Shown here: positions 38,700 through 46,758 of the stretch, piece by piece
Numbering within the stretch: the first letter of the stretch is position 1
How the letters are laid out: every line of letters starts with the position of its first letter
Assembly: GCA_965248255.1 (NCBI GenBank)
Contig: CBDFIW010000002.1
Location: 620,001-684,000, forward strand
Source of the DNA: JAKZVK01 sp965248255
GTDB taxonomy: Bacteria > Acidobacteriota > Terriglobia > Bryobacterales > UBA6623
Direction of reading: 5' to 3'
DNA: 64,000 nucleotides
Translations under genes and position numbers: made by a program
The notes under the pieces: generated by a model
Seen by the model: the letters and a program-made list of their open reading frames with translations, nothing else
What the model was told of the DNA's origin: nothing
Database searches by the model: none

Positions 38700-39863
38700 G
38701 TGTAGGGCACCATAAATAATGTAACTTATGTTGGCTTCCCATCGTCTCTATTAACAGGAGGCATGGGATGCGAAGAGCACAACCAGTAACTTTGAACACA
38801 GCGCAATGCAAGCAGTTGGACCGCTACGCGCGCGGCCGCCAAGTCGCCGTTCGTCTCGCCCTGCGAGCCAGGATTGTCCTGCTGGCCGCCGACGGTCTCG
38901 AGAATAAGCAGATCGCCGCACAGCTCGGTGTCTCGCGGCAGTTGGTGGCCCGCTGGCGCACGCGCTTTCTCGAAAGCAGCATCGCCGGCATTGCAAAAGA
39001 CGCCCCACGGCCCGGTCGTAAACCTGCCGTCTCGAAGCAGAAAGTACAGCAGATCATCCACAAGACCACCCGCGAGAAACCGTCCAACGCCACCCACTGG
39101 AGCCGCCGCACCATGGCCGCCGCGGCCGGCGTCAGCGCTTCCACCGTGGGACGGATTTGGCGCGCCCATGGCCTCAAGCCCCACCGCGTCAAGACCTTCA
39201 AGCTCAGCAATGACCCGCGTTTCGCCGAGAAACTCGACGACATCGTCGGACTCTATCTCAATCCGCCTGAGCATGCTCTGGTTCTCTCGCTCGATGAGAA
39301 GTCCCAAATCCAAGCCCTCGATCGCACCCAGCCCGGCCTGCCGCTCAAAAAGGGACGCGGCCAAACGATGACCCACGATTACAAGCGCAACGGCACGACC
39401 ACCCTGTTTGCGGCGCTCAACAGCCTTGACGGCAGCGTGATCGCCGAGTGCATGCCCCGACACAGCCACCAGGAATGGCTGCGCTTCCTGCGCTTAATTG
39501 ACCGCCGCACTCCCAAGGACAAACAGCTTCATCTCATCGTGGACAACTATGCCACCCACAAGCATGCCGCTGTGAAGCGTTGGCTCGATCGTCACCCGCG
39601 CTTCCACATTCATTTCACCCCGACCTCGGCGTCGTGGCTGAACATGGTCGAGCGATTCTTTCGCGATCTCACCGTCAAGCGCCTGCGCCGCGGCGTGTTT
39701 CGCAGCGTGGACGAGCTCGTCGCCGCCATTGACGACTACATCGCCCAGCACAACGGGCATCCCACGCCCTTCATCTGGACCGCGACCGCCTCCGACATCT
39801 TCGAGAAAGTCAAGCGCGGACGTGCCGCCCTGCATAAGGTGCAATCTGCTTGACGCACTACAC
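38700..39863 (+). mobile_element. IS630-family insertion sequence, copy 2 (1164 bp)
   Basis: Same length as copy 1 (8529-9692) with only scattered substitutions, for example in the left end (GTGTAGGGC instead of GTGTAGTGC). Flanked by TA at 38698-38699 and 39864-39865; the uninterrupted target reads C-TA-G again. Confidence 0.93.
38768..39853 (+). CDS. IS630-family transposase (copy 2)
   Basis: 361 residues, differing from copy 1 by a Leu-to-Phe change near the end (DIFEKVKRG for DILEKVKRG). The DDE triad is intact in LSLDEKSQ, LIVDNYATH and NMVERFFR. AGGAGG precedes the ATG as in copy 1. It appears functional. Confidence 0.95.
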   Translation: MRRAQPVTLNTAQCKQLDRYARGRQVAVRLALRARIVLLAADGLENKQIAAQLGVSRQLVARWRTRFLESSIAGIAKDAPRPGRKPAVSKQKVQQIIHKTTREKPSNATHWSRRTMAAAAGVSASTVGRIWRAHGLKPHRVKTFKLSNDPRFAEKLDDIVGLYLNPPEHALVLSLDEKSQIQALDRTQPGLPLKKGRGQTMTHDYKRNGTTTLFAALNSLDGSVIAECMPRHSHQEWLRFLRLIDRRTPKDKQLHLIVDNYATHKHAAVKRWLDRHPRFHIHFTPTSASWLNMVERFFRDLTVKRLRRGVFRSVDELVAAIDDYIAQHNGHPTPFIWTATASDIFEKVKRGRAALHKVQSA

Positions 39864-40018
39864 TAGGCCGTCGCGTGAATAAACGTGCTCACAGATCTGG
39901 CACAACGAGGCTAAACTGAAGGCTCTGACACAATTCCCGCACGCCATGGCCATGCCAACCGATGCTTGCCACATGTGGGAAGTAGTGGAATGCTGAAAAC
40001 AAAGAGCTTACAGGAAGC

Positions 40019-40095
40019 GGGCGGTTAGCTCAGCTGGTTAGAGCGCCTGCCTTACAAGCAGGAGGTCACTGGTTCGAGTCCAGTACCGCCCACCA
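40019..40095 (+). tRNA. tRNA-Val (anticodon TAC), CCA encoded
   Basis: The cloverleaf is clear. Acceptor arms GGGCGGT (40019-40025) and ACCGCCC (40085-40091) pair. The D-arm has TAGCTCAGCTGGTTAGAGC, the anticodon stem is GCCTGC/GCAGG around loop CTTACAA (anticodon TAC), and the T-arm has GGTTCGAGTCC. Discriminator A and CCA are encoded (40092-40095). It reads valine codons GTA/GTG and is a plausible attachment site for the integrase whose remnant lies just upstream; I found no second copy of its 3' end in the window. Confidence 0.97.
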
Positions 40096-40160
40096 ATGTT
40101 TTCAACGACTTACGGCCACTTCGGGTCCCATCTGAAAACCCACTGTAGACGATTTTGTAG

Positions 40161-40853
40161 CTGTTCAAAGCCTCACAGAACGCCGACGACTGTAACATCT
40201 ACGTTGGCAGCCGTCGGGCAGGTGAACGGGTGATGGCCAGCGTCTGCCGGTTTCTTACAAAGAAACTCCGACTCAAAGTCAACGAATCGAAGAGTGCAGT
40301 GGCTCGCCCTGACGAGCGGAAGTTCTTAGGCTTTCGCTTGACGACCGGAGCGGAGCCTCGGCGATTGATATCGCCGGAGGCGTTGCAAAGGTTCCAAGCG
40401 CGAGTGCGAGAGCTGACAAGCAGGACACGCGGGATCAGTATCGAGCGGATGATCGGCTCCTTGAAGCCCTATCTGCTCGGCTGGCGAAGCTACTTTGGCT
40501 TCAGCCAGGACCCGTGGGTGCTTCACACTCTGGACGCGCGGATCCGCCGGAGACTCCGCATGGTGATCTGGCGGCAGTGGGGAAGCGGGCCGACCCGATT
40601 CGCCAAATTACGGCGATTGGGCGTGCCCCGAATGAGAGCAGCCATAGCTGCCGGCTCCCCGACTGGTTTTTGGGCGATGTCGCGCCACGCGGCGGTCCAG
40701 CAAGCGCTGCCCAATACCTATTTCGACCGCTCGGCCTACCTCGACTATCAGCCGCTTCAAACGCTTAACTCATCCGAACCGCCGTGGTACGGGACCCGTA
40801 TGCCCGGTGGTGTGACAGGGAACGCCCGCGAGGGCCTACCTATGTCGTTCTAA
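40161..40853 (+). pseudogene. Group II intron reverse transcriptase/maturase, 5'-truncated
   Basis: The frame enters the palm domain at the catalytic motif (ADDCNIYVGSRRAGERVMAS from 40182) and continues through KKLRLKVNESKSAVARPDER, KFLGFRL and the maturase (domain X) part IERMIGSLKPYLLGWRSYFG. The N-terminal half of the reverse transcriptase is missing: seven unrelated residues precede ADD, then a stop at 40158. The C-terminus reads into the intron RNA domain V. It cannot be active as a reverse transcriptase. Confidence 0.9.
40775..40811 (+). other. Group II intron domain V (with domain VI downstream)
   Basis: CGAACCGCC pairs with the later GGTGGT to form the lower stem, with an inner stem GTACGG/CCGTAT capped by a GAC-type loop. 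This matches the catalytic hairpin of bacterial group II introns. A second helix (CGCCCGCGAGGGC, then CCTACCTATG, 40832-40850) fits domain VI with its branch-point A and the intron 3' end near 40850. Domains I-IV are missing. Confidence 0.7.
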
Positions 40854-40860
40854 CGGGGCA

Positions 40861-40940
40861 GCGTTTATCTATAAGGTCCACCCAACATGAGGCGGTTGCG
40901 GCGGACGGTCAAGGTCCGCACATTCCGCCTATTCTGCTAT
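40861..40940 (+). repeat. Dispersed non-coding repeat, copy A
   Basis: About 80 bases resembling 51757-51840. It shares GCGTTTA-CTAT, CGG-CAAGGTCCGCA (with one change) and TCCGCCTATTCT in the same order and spacing. Copy A contains a perfect hairpin, GCGGAC-loop-GTCCGC (about 40899-40919). It begins right after the group II intron end. Confidence 0.55.
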
Positions 40941-40972
40941 CGCATTTTCGTTCGGCATTCATGAGATAACTT

Positions 40973-41887
40973 CTAGACTTGCTCCCAACGGCTGGGGCTC
41001 ATGCCAGGGCCTTCGGTGGCCATGTCGGCGGGCTTGTGGCCGGCCGCACTGTCGTCTTGCCGCTGGTTGCGGTCGCCAAACAGAGGCCGCACGGACGCGG
41101 GCAGCTTGGCCAGTTCCTCGGGGTCCCATTCCGGCACGTCCGGCTGCACGGGTCCCGCCCAAGCCGGCCGGTAGCCAATCTGCAGCATCTCGCGCGAACG
41201 GTTGCCCACGTTGGGGTAGCTGCCGTGCATTAACCGGGGGTGGATCACGCACGCCGACCCCGCCTTGAGGGTGATCATCACTTTGTCCGGGTGGTCGCTG
41301 TAGCGTTTGTAGGGGTTGGCGTCCTCGTGCATGGACAGGTGCGAGCGCGGGATCACGCAGAACGGCGACACGTCGGGAGTCAGGTCGTCCAGGTAATACA
41401 ACACCTTCACCATGACCGGGCAGCTACACTCGAAGCCGAAGATCCACGAGCCATAAGGCTGCCCGTCGGCGTGAAGGCTGATGCCCGGATGACCAGGGTT
41501 CGACTGCGCCGTCTCGTAGGTCATGAAGACCAGGTCTTCCCCCATCAGCTTCTTGAGAAAGCGGATCATCGGCGGATGCGCAATCAGTTCCGTCACCAAT
41601 CCACCCTCGGAACCGAACAGGTACGGCTTCCATGGCTGGCCCGGATATGGGTTGGGTCCCGGATGCAGCCGCCGATCGAGCTGGTGGGGACTGTAGTCCA
41701 TGGGAAACCGTTCAAATTTCGCCGTCTCGGCTTTCAGTTTTTGGATATGCTCGGGCGTGAGCATGTCGGGGATGACCAGATAGCCTTCGACCTCGACCTG
41801 ACGAATCTGCTCGCCGAGGGTCAATTTCGACCAGTCGCGGTCGTCGATGGGGTCGGCCTTAACGGCCGTCTGTGCCTCGGTGGCCAT
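40973..41887 (-). CDS. Phytanoyl-CoA dioxygenase (PhyH) family protein
   Basis: Fe(II)/2-oxoglutarate-dependent oxygenase, 304 residues from ATG 41887, which follows a strong GGAGAGGAGGA; a longer frame to 41962 ignores that site. The iron triad is visible as H-x-D in SLHADGQPYGSWIFG and a distal His in CVIHPRLMHGSYPNVGNRS, which also supplies the Arg for 2-oxoglutarate. The N-terminus EQIRQVEVEGYLVIPDMLT is the usual opening. It hydroxylates a small metabolite that cannot be named; PhyH proteins are often numerous in marine or host-associated bacteria. Confidence 0.92.
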   Translation of the reverse strand: MATEAQTAVKADPIDDRDWSKLTLGEQIRQVEVEGYLVIPDMLTPEHIQKLKAETAKFERFPMDYSPHQLDRRLHPGPNPYPGQPWKPYLFGSEGGLVTELIAHPPMIRFLKKLMGEDLVFMTYETAQSNPGHPGISLHADGQPYGSWIFGFECSCPVMVKVLYYLDDLTPDVSPFCVIPRSHLSMHEDANPYKRYSDHPDKVMITLKAGSACVIHPRLMHGSYPNVGNRSREMLQIGYRPAWAGPVQPDVPEWDPEELAKLPASVRPLFGDRNQRQDDSAAGHKPADMATEGPGMSPSRWEQV

Positions 41888-41958
41888 GTCCTCCTCTCCT
41901 CCCTGTGCCGGCCCGATTGTACACCCGCCGCTGGGGGAACGCAACGGTGGAAGAACGA

Positions 41959-42171
41959 TCACGAGGAAGCGAAAAGCTTCGCGCCCGAAGGGCGCTGTTC
42001 GTCGAGGGCTTGGCGGAGGTAGGCGAACGTCTCTCGCTGTTCGTCGGTGTCGGTCCGTGCCCAGGAGTCCAGCAGTTCAGCGACCACCTCGGGGTCGGGA
42101 CGGCGACGTACTACCTGCTGTTCGCCCTCGGCCTGGGGTGAGTCGACGCTCGGCTTGGTCGGCGCACGCAT
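41959..42171 (-). CDS. Small hypothetical protein
   Basis: 70 residues, MRAPTKPSVDSPQAEGEQQV then a helical part DPEVVAELLDSWARTDTDEQ and RETFAYLRQALDEQR. Hydrophilic, no signal peptide. The C-terminal amphipathic helices and codon-like composition suggest a real gene; function unknown. It is on the same strand as the PhyH gene, ending 71 bases before it. Confidence 0.5.
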   Translation of the reverse strand: MRAPTKPSVDSPQAEGEQQVVRRRPDPEVVAELLDSWARTDTDEQRETFAYLRQALDEQRPSGAKLFASS

Positions 42172-42213
42172 GCTGTGCTGATTCTATCGCAGCCGCGCAA
42201 GATGATCAGCGCC

Positions 42214-42522
42214 CGTAGTGTCTCAGTTTGCTACGGGTCAGGTGTGGCCCAGGTCCTTCTTCAAGGCTAGCCGTGTGATTCGTCCACTGTCCGCAGGCCC
42301 AGTCACCCGGTGTGCCAACTCGTGTTCAGGCCCCGGGCAAGGGCGTGGGAGAATGGGACTTTACAGGGTCGCCGGGGAAACCGTTCCTGCGCCCTTTCAG
42401 GGCTTCTTATCGTGAGTCTTCTTGACCCACCGTGGGCTAACATCCAACGCCCCGTTGGGGCTGTAATCGGATCAACCCCAGTGGGGTCGGAAACAGTCTT
42501 GGAACCAGACTGGGACACTACC
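42214..42522. mobile_element. MITE-like element, 309 bp, with 8-bp target duplication
   Basis: Terminal inverted repeats: left GTAGTGTCTCAGTTTG (42215-42230); right, read inward, GTAGTGTCCCAGTCTG (42506-42521); 14 of 16 match. The flanks carry the direct repeat TCAGCGCC at 42206-42213 and 42523-42530. No coding frame with family features lies inside. The interior has small GC palindromes (CGCCCCGTTGGGGC, ACCCCAGTGGGGT). It probably depends on a transposase elsewhere. Confidence 0.75.
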
Positions 42523-42620
42523 TCAGCGCCTGCTGCATGCTTCTGCGTGGACGGCCTGGATCGACCTGAACTCAGTCATTCGCAGTAGAATGAACGCGTA
42601 ACCGCTTTCCGGAGGGCCGA

Positions 42621-45047
42621 GTGAGAACCCAAACACTGGCTTTATTGGCAGCCGCAAGCATCTCTCAAGTCTTCGCGGCGGGTCCGGAACTAACCAACCT
42701 GAACCCGCCCGGAGGTCAACGCGGCACCGCCATCAAGCTCACGCTCACAGGCTACGGATTGACGGGCGAGACGAAGATCCTCTCGAACATGCCCGGCTCG
42801 TTCACGCGGCTCACTCCGGCCAACGCCGGCAAGATGGCCGGCCGGCAGCTGCCCTTTCTCGTAGAGATCCGCCCGGACGTTCCCGTTGGGCTCTATCCGA
42901 TTCGGGTGGAGACGCAGGAAGGCATCTCCAACATCCTGTTGTTCAGCGTAGGTGCGTTCCCCGAGATCAGCGAGGCGGAGGCGGACGATGACGAAACGGA
43001 GAACGCCAACGACGGCCCCGACAGCGCGGAGGTGCTTGACACGCCGGTGATCGTCAACGGCACGCTCGAAGGCGCTGAGCGCGACGTGTACCGAGTCAGC
43101 GCCCAAGCAGGCGAGCGCCTGGTCTTCGAGGTCGAGGCGCGGCGAGCGGGTTCCGCGCTCGATCCGGCTCTTCACGTTTTCGATGCGGCAGGCCGCCCGA
43201 TCGGACGCAACAACGACGCGCGGGGGCTCGGTGTCGATCCCCGTCTGGCCGTCGTCTTCGAGACGGCAGGGCATTACTTCGTCGAGGTCTACGACGCGCG
43301 CTTCAGCGAGCAAGACCGCAATTTCTACCGCCTCAAGATCGGACAGTTCGCCTTCGCCGAGACCCTGTTCCCCCTTGGCTGGCACCGGGGCGGCGAAGTG
43401 GAAGTGGAGCTTTCCGGAGGCAGTCTGCCTGCATCCGCCAAGGTGCGCCCTGACATCATAAACCTGCCCGACAAGGCCGATTTTGCTGAGGTCCGCGCTC
43501 CAGGTGCGCCCGGCGCCCTGCCAATGCGCTTTCTGGTCGGCGACGGGCCCGAAGCCATGGAGCCCGCTCCACCGCCCCCCGGGACCGCGGCGTTGGAACC
43601 GAACACTGTCATCAACGGCCGCCTTTCTGCGCCGGGTGAGACGGACCGCTACCGGCTCGCGGTTTCTCCCGGCGAGAACTGGTTCATCGAATTACAGTCA
43701 GCGGAGTTAGGCACGTCCGAGCTCTATGGAACTCTCGAGCTCTACGACACCCAAGGAGAACCGGTCGCCGAGGCCGGCTACGAGCTAGGCGCGCAAGACC
43801 CCAATGTTGTACTAGCGAGGTATCGCCCGAACAGCCGCCCCACGATCGCCTTGGAGATTCCCTCAGGCATCCACGAGCTGATCGTCGAGGTGGGAGACCT
43901 GTTGGGACAAGGCGGTCCTGGGCACGGTTATCGCCTGACGGCTCGGCCGCAACCGCCGGATTTTCTTCTCACCCTCGACAACCCGTTTGTCAACATTCCC
44001 CTGGGCGGCAGCGCCCTCGTGACCGTGACGGCCGAGCGCCGGGGCTTTTTGAAGCCGATCCAGTTGAGTATCCACGAGCCGCCCGATGACCTCATGGTGG
44101 AAGGTGGTTTCATTCTCGCGGAGTCCGATACGAGCCGCATCGTCAGAAAGTTTCAGAAAGGCATTCTGACCATTACGCCCAAGCCGGGTGCCAAGCGGCG
44201 GAAGCTGGACCTGTCTGTGTGGGGTGAGGCCGTGGCCGACGATGGCACGGTGATCCGCCGGCGGGCTCGCGGTCCGGGCATGGTCACTGCGGTCGGCGGA
44301 CGTAAACAAAACGCCTTCACGGCTCCCTGGCTTGACCTGGAACTGCCTGCTGCCGTCGGTCCCCGGCTTCCGGCCGTCCTCGAGGTCCTGACGCCAAGAC
44401 ATGTCCGCCTCGGGCCCGGAACGACGCACGAGGTGAAATGGAGTTTTCTATCACGCGAGGATGGGATCGCGCCACCCGAGAAAGTGGAATTCGCCGGCAG
44501 CACGGGCGGACAGATCATCGGCACGCGTCCGAAGGTGAAAGAGAAAAGGAAGGACCGCGGGACGATCGTCGCTCGTACGACCGAACGGACCACGGTCACT
44601 AAGCTGGATGTGGCCCTGAGTGCCCAGGTCAAGATCAACGGTCGCGAAGAAACAATCTATTCCCCCATGATTCGCTTTGACATCGTGCAGGGCTACTCGA
44701 TTGAACCTGCCGCCGATGTGACCTCCATCCGGCCGGGCGGCACGGCCGAATTGGCGGGGGTGTTGAGACGTGAGCCGGAGTTCACGTCAGCCGTGAATCT
44801 TGCGGCGCAGAATCTGCCGCTCGGCGTTGAATGCGAGCCGCTGGATCTGAGCCCCGAAGAGAGTGAATTTCGCCTGCCTTGCCACGCCGAGAAAACCGCT
44901 GAGCCGGGGGACTACGAGATTCAACTGATCTCCCGCTCGACGCTCGCCGGACCTCGCGAGACAAGTGTGCCGTATACGATCGGGCCGTTCAATATGCGGA
45001 TGGTGGTGACGGAGAAAGCCGCACAGTCCGAACGCGCGTCGCGCTAA
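42621..45047 (+). CDS. Secreted pre-peptidase C-terminal (PPC) domain protein
   Basis: 808-residue exported protein of beta domains. The GTG start (GGAGGG upstream) opens a signal peptide MRTQTLALLAAASISQVFAA. An IPT/TIG-like domain follows (LTNLNPPGGQRGTAIKLTLT). Two PPC domains come next, the first at about 130-235 (GTLEGAERDVYRVSAQAGER, HYFVEVYDARF) and the second at about 325-430 (INGRLSAPGETDRYRLAVSP). More Ig-like beta regions run to the end. In planctomycete-type genomes such proteins accompany DUF1549/DUF1553 and DUF1501 genes; here none follows. No catalytic motif seen. Confidence 0.85.
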   Translation: MRTQTLALLAAASISQVFAAGPELTNLNPPGGQRGTAIKLTLTGYGLTGETKILSNMPGSFTRLTPANAGKMAGRQLPFLVEIRPDVPVGLYPIRVETQEGISNILLFSVGAFPEISEAEADDDETENANDGPDSAEVLDTPVIVNGTLEGAERDVYRVSAQAGERLVFEVEARRAGSALDPALHVFDAAGRPIGRNNDARGLGVDPRLAVVFETAGHYFVEVYDARFSEQDRNFYRLKIGQFAFAETLFPLGWHRGGEVEVELSGGSLPASAKVRPDIINLPDKADFAEVRAPGAPGALPMRFLVGDGPEAMEPAPPPPGTAALEPNTVINGRLSAPGETDRYRLAVSPGENWFIELQSAELGTSELYGTLELYDTQGEPVAEAGYELGAQDPNVVLARYRPNSRPTIALEIPSGIHELIVEVGDLLGQGGPGHGYRLTARPQPPDFLLTLDNPFVNIPLGGSALVTVTAERRGFLKPIQLSIHEPPDDLMVEGGFILAESDTSRIVRKFQKGILTITPKPGAKRRKLDLSVWGEAVADDGTVIRRRARGPGMVTAVGGRKQNAFTAPWLDLELPAAVGPRLPAVLEVLTPRHVRLGPGTTHEVKWSFLSREDGIAPPEKVEFAGSTGGQIIGTRPKVKEKRKDRGTIVARTTERTTVTKLDVALSAQVKINGREETIYSPMIRFDIVQGYSIEPAADVTSIRPGGTAELAGVLRREPEFTSAVNLAAQNLPLGVECEPLDLSPEESEFRLPCHAEKTAEPGDYEIQLISRSTLAGPRETSVPYTIGPFNMRMVVTEKAAQSERASR

Positions 45048-45094
45048 GTGGCAGGCTCGGGTGACACGTTCGGTCGCGCAGCCGCCCATCGGCC

Positions 45095-45862
45095 ATGGCT
45101 AAGAACTCTGCGGTTCGCGGAAAATTACTCGGAGTGATCATTCCGGGCGCTCGTCCCGACAGCAGCTTCGAGGGTCGCGATTACGAGGTCTACCGCTACG
45201 ACGATTGGATGCTCAATCACGAAGTCCAAGGCGCACGCTCGGTCTTTGAGATCACAGTCAGTGAGGGCTCCCATGTGCCGGACACGGCCTTCGCCACCGG
45301 CGGCGCGGACCTGTTGCGGGAAGCCGGCACAAAACTTGCTGACGCCGGTTGTAACGCTCTCACCTGGGCCTGCACCTGTGCTAGTTTTGTGGGCGGATTC
45401 AAGTGGGCTCAGGACCAGGCTGCGCGGCTGGCTGAGGCGACGGGGCTGCCGGCGACCAGCACGTCCCTTGCATTGCTCGCGGCCATTCGAAGCCTGGGCG
45501 CGGACACCGTCGACGTTCTGAGCCCCTATCCGAAGGAATTGACCGTGGCCCTGGAAGGGTTTCTGAATGAAGCGGGCGTGGAGGTGGCTGCCATCGCTGC
45601 TCTCGACTGCCCCGGTCCCGTGGACTCTCATGAACTCGACCTACCCAGTGAGGTCGCTCGTTTTCACAGCCGGTTGCCCAGCCGCACACACCCGCTGGTC
45701 ATACCAGATACGGCCATCGACACGATCGCCCTTGCCCCTACCCTTGAGGCGGACATTGGGCGCCCGGTAATCGGGGCCACCCCGGCTACGCTTTGGCAAG
45801 GCCTAAAGCTGCTGGGAATAAGGTTCCGAGAGGACAATGGAGGAATTCTTTGGAGGCACTAA
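45095..45862 (+). CDS. Asp/Glu racemase-superfamily protein (maleate isomerase/arylmalonate decarboxylase-like)
   Basis: 255-residue cytoplasmic enzyme with the two-domain racemase fold. The first catalytic cysteine region is CNALTWACTCASFVGGFKWA, the substrate loop is LPATSTSLALLAAIRSLGAD, and the second half has VDVLSPYPKELTVALEGFL, AIAALDCPGPVDSHELD and RPVIGATPATLWQGLKLLGI. The expected second catalytic cysteine may be that in LDCPG; its context is not typical, so reaction type (isomerase, racemase or decarboxylase) is open. It is followed by a DUF3830 gene, a recurrent neighbour. Confidence 0.82.
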   Translation: MAKNSAVRGKLLGVIIPGARPDSSFEGRDYEVYRYDDWMLNHEVQGARSVFEITVSEGSHVPDTAFATGGADLLREAGTKLADAGCNALTWACTCASFVGGFKWAQDQAARLAEATGLPATSTSLALLAAIRSLGADTVDVLSPYPKELTVALEGFLNEAGVEVAAIAALDCPGPVDSHELDLPSEVARFHSRLPSRTHPLVIPDTAIDTIALAPTLEADIGRPVIGATPATLWQGLKLLGIRFREDNGGILWRH

Positions 45863-45940
45863 TAAACCGGTACGGAAAAGTAATAGCGAAACGACAGTGA
45901 TGAAACTAGATTTATCGAAGTCTTCCTGTGTGGAGGCAAG

Positions 45941-46462
45941 TTGAAAACGATGGAGAAACAATTAGAGTTCATCCGCGTTGGCCTTCGGAAGCGTGAGGTC
46001 AGTACAAGGCTACGATTGCGGTGGGACAGGGCGCCGATGACGTGCGCCGCGGTGGTGCCCACACTGCCGGTTGAGGGCCAGGTGTTCCACGCCAAGTACG
46101 CCAACAATGAGATCTACATCTTGACGCCGATGGTCGAGCGCCCGCCGCCTTCGGAGTGGCGCTGCCTCTATCCCGGGCCCGGCGATCTGATGTTTGCTCC
46201 CATAGACTCCGGGCACTCCGGTAATCTGGTGAACAATGCCTTGGCGGGTAAAGTCCCGGAGATGCATCCCGAGCGGGGTATCCTTGACTTTGCCTTTTTC
46301 TACGAACGCGGTAACAGCCTCATCGGACCAGCAGGTGTCAGCACGGCCAACCTTTTCGCCACCGGAACATCGTTCGAAGAGCTTGAGGTCGTGGCGGACG
46401 CGTGCCGCGATGTGTGGTTTTCTGGTGCAGTTGGCGAAACAATGTACATCGAACCTGCCTAA
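45941..46462 (+). CDS. DUF3830 family protein
   Basis: Cyclophilin-like beta-barrel protein of unknown function, 173 residues. Family traits: CAAVVPTLPVEGQVFHAKYA, NEIYILTP, YPGPGDLMFAP and FFYERGNSLIGPAGVSTANL. The start is unsure: TTG 45941 lies 4 bases after GGAGG, whereas ATG 45950 lies 13 bases after it. DUF3830 genes often sit beside Asp/Glu racemase-like genes, as here, which suggests a shared catabolic step. Confidence 0.85.
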   Translation: MKTMEKQLEFIRVGLRKREVSTRLRLRWDRAPMTCAAVVPTLPVEGQVFHAKYANNEIYILTPMVERPPPSEWRCLYPGPGDLMFAPIDSGHSGNLVNNALAGKVPEMHPERGILDFAFFYERGNSLIGPAGVSTANLFATGTSFEELEVVADACRDVWFSGAVGETMYIEPA

Positions 46463-46576
46463 CGACATGGGGTGTGGCGTGGTAACGTCCTCGAGCAAGG
46501 GCCGTCGGCGGCATTTAGACTAGCAGCCGTGGTAGAAGTGTGCTCTGGTGACAGTCACCGAAGGGAGACATTGTAC

Positions 46577-46718
46577 TTTGCCACGGGCTGTCAGCGCCAG
46601 TGAATCGGGCGCCACAGTCATAGCCCATGGATGAATCCGCGGGCTGTGATTGTTCGACCCTGAGAGGCCGTGCCCCCAGGTTGTTGAACAACACCGTTCT
46701 CGGTTTTGCCACGGGCTG
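46577..46718 (+). repeat. Direct repeat TTTGCCACGGGCTG (two copies)
   Basis: Copies at 46577-46590 and 46705-46718, 128 bases apart, upstream of the AAC(3)-like gene. The stretch 46463-46758 is otherwise without a gene; it also has an inverted short repeat GTTGTTGAACAACA near 46680-46693. Confidence 0.6.
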
Positions 46719-46758
46719 CTAGCCGGTGGTAAACGCAAACGAATCATAGGGGCAACGA

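Larger units (their letters stand above)
38559..39919 (+). pseudogene. C-terminal remnant of a probable tyrosine recombinase, split by IS630 copy 2
   Basis: The left part (38559-38697) reads RWLSAGWVADHFVIQMLRQG then DAQVFKRYGRTKPNMMRESM. Removing the IS and one TA continues in frame as LGRRVNKRAHRSGTTRLN and stops at 39919. The sequence resembles, from memory, the tail of Acidobacteriota site-specific integrases, with the putative nucleophile Tyr in FKRYG. The 5' part is absent, and a stop precedes it at 38556. It lies 100 bases from tRNA-Val, a common integration target. Identification as an integrase is moderate; the in-frame reconstruction is firm. Confidence 0.5.

Noticed and set aside
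40019..40095. Active integrative element at tRNA-Val
   Set aside because: No second copy of the tRNA 3' end is found in the window and the only integrase is a fragment.
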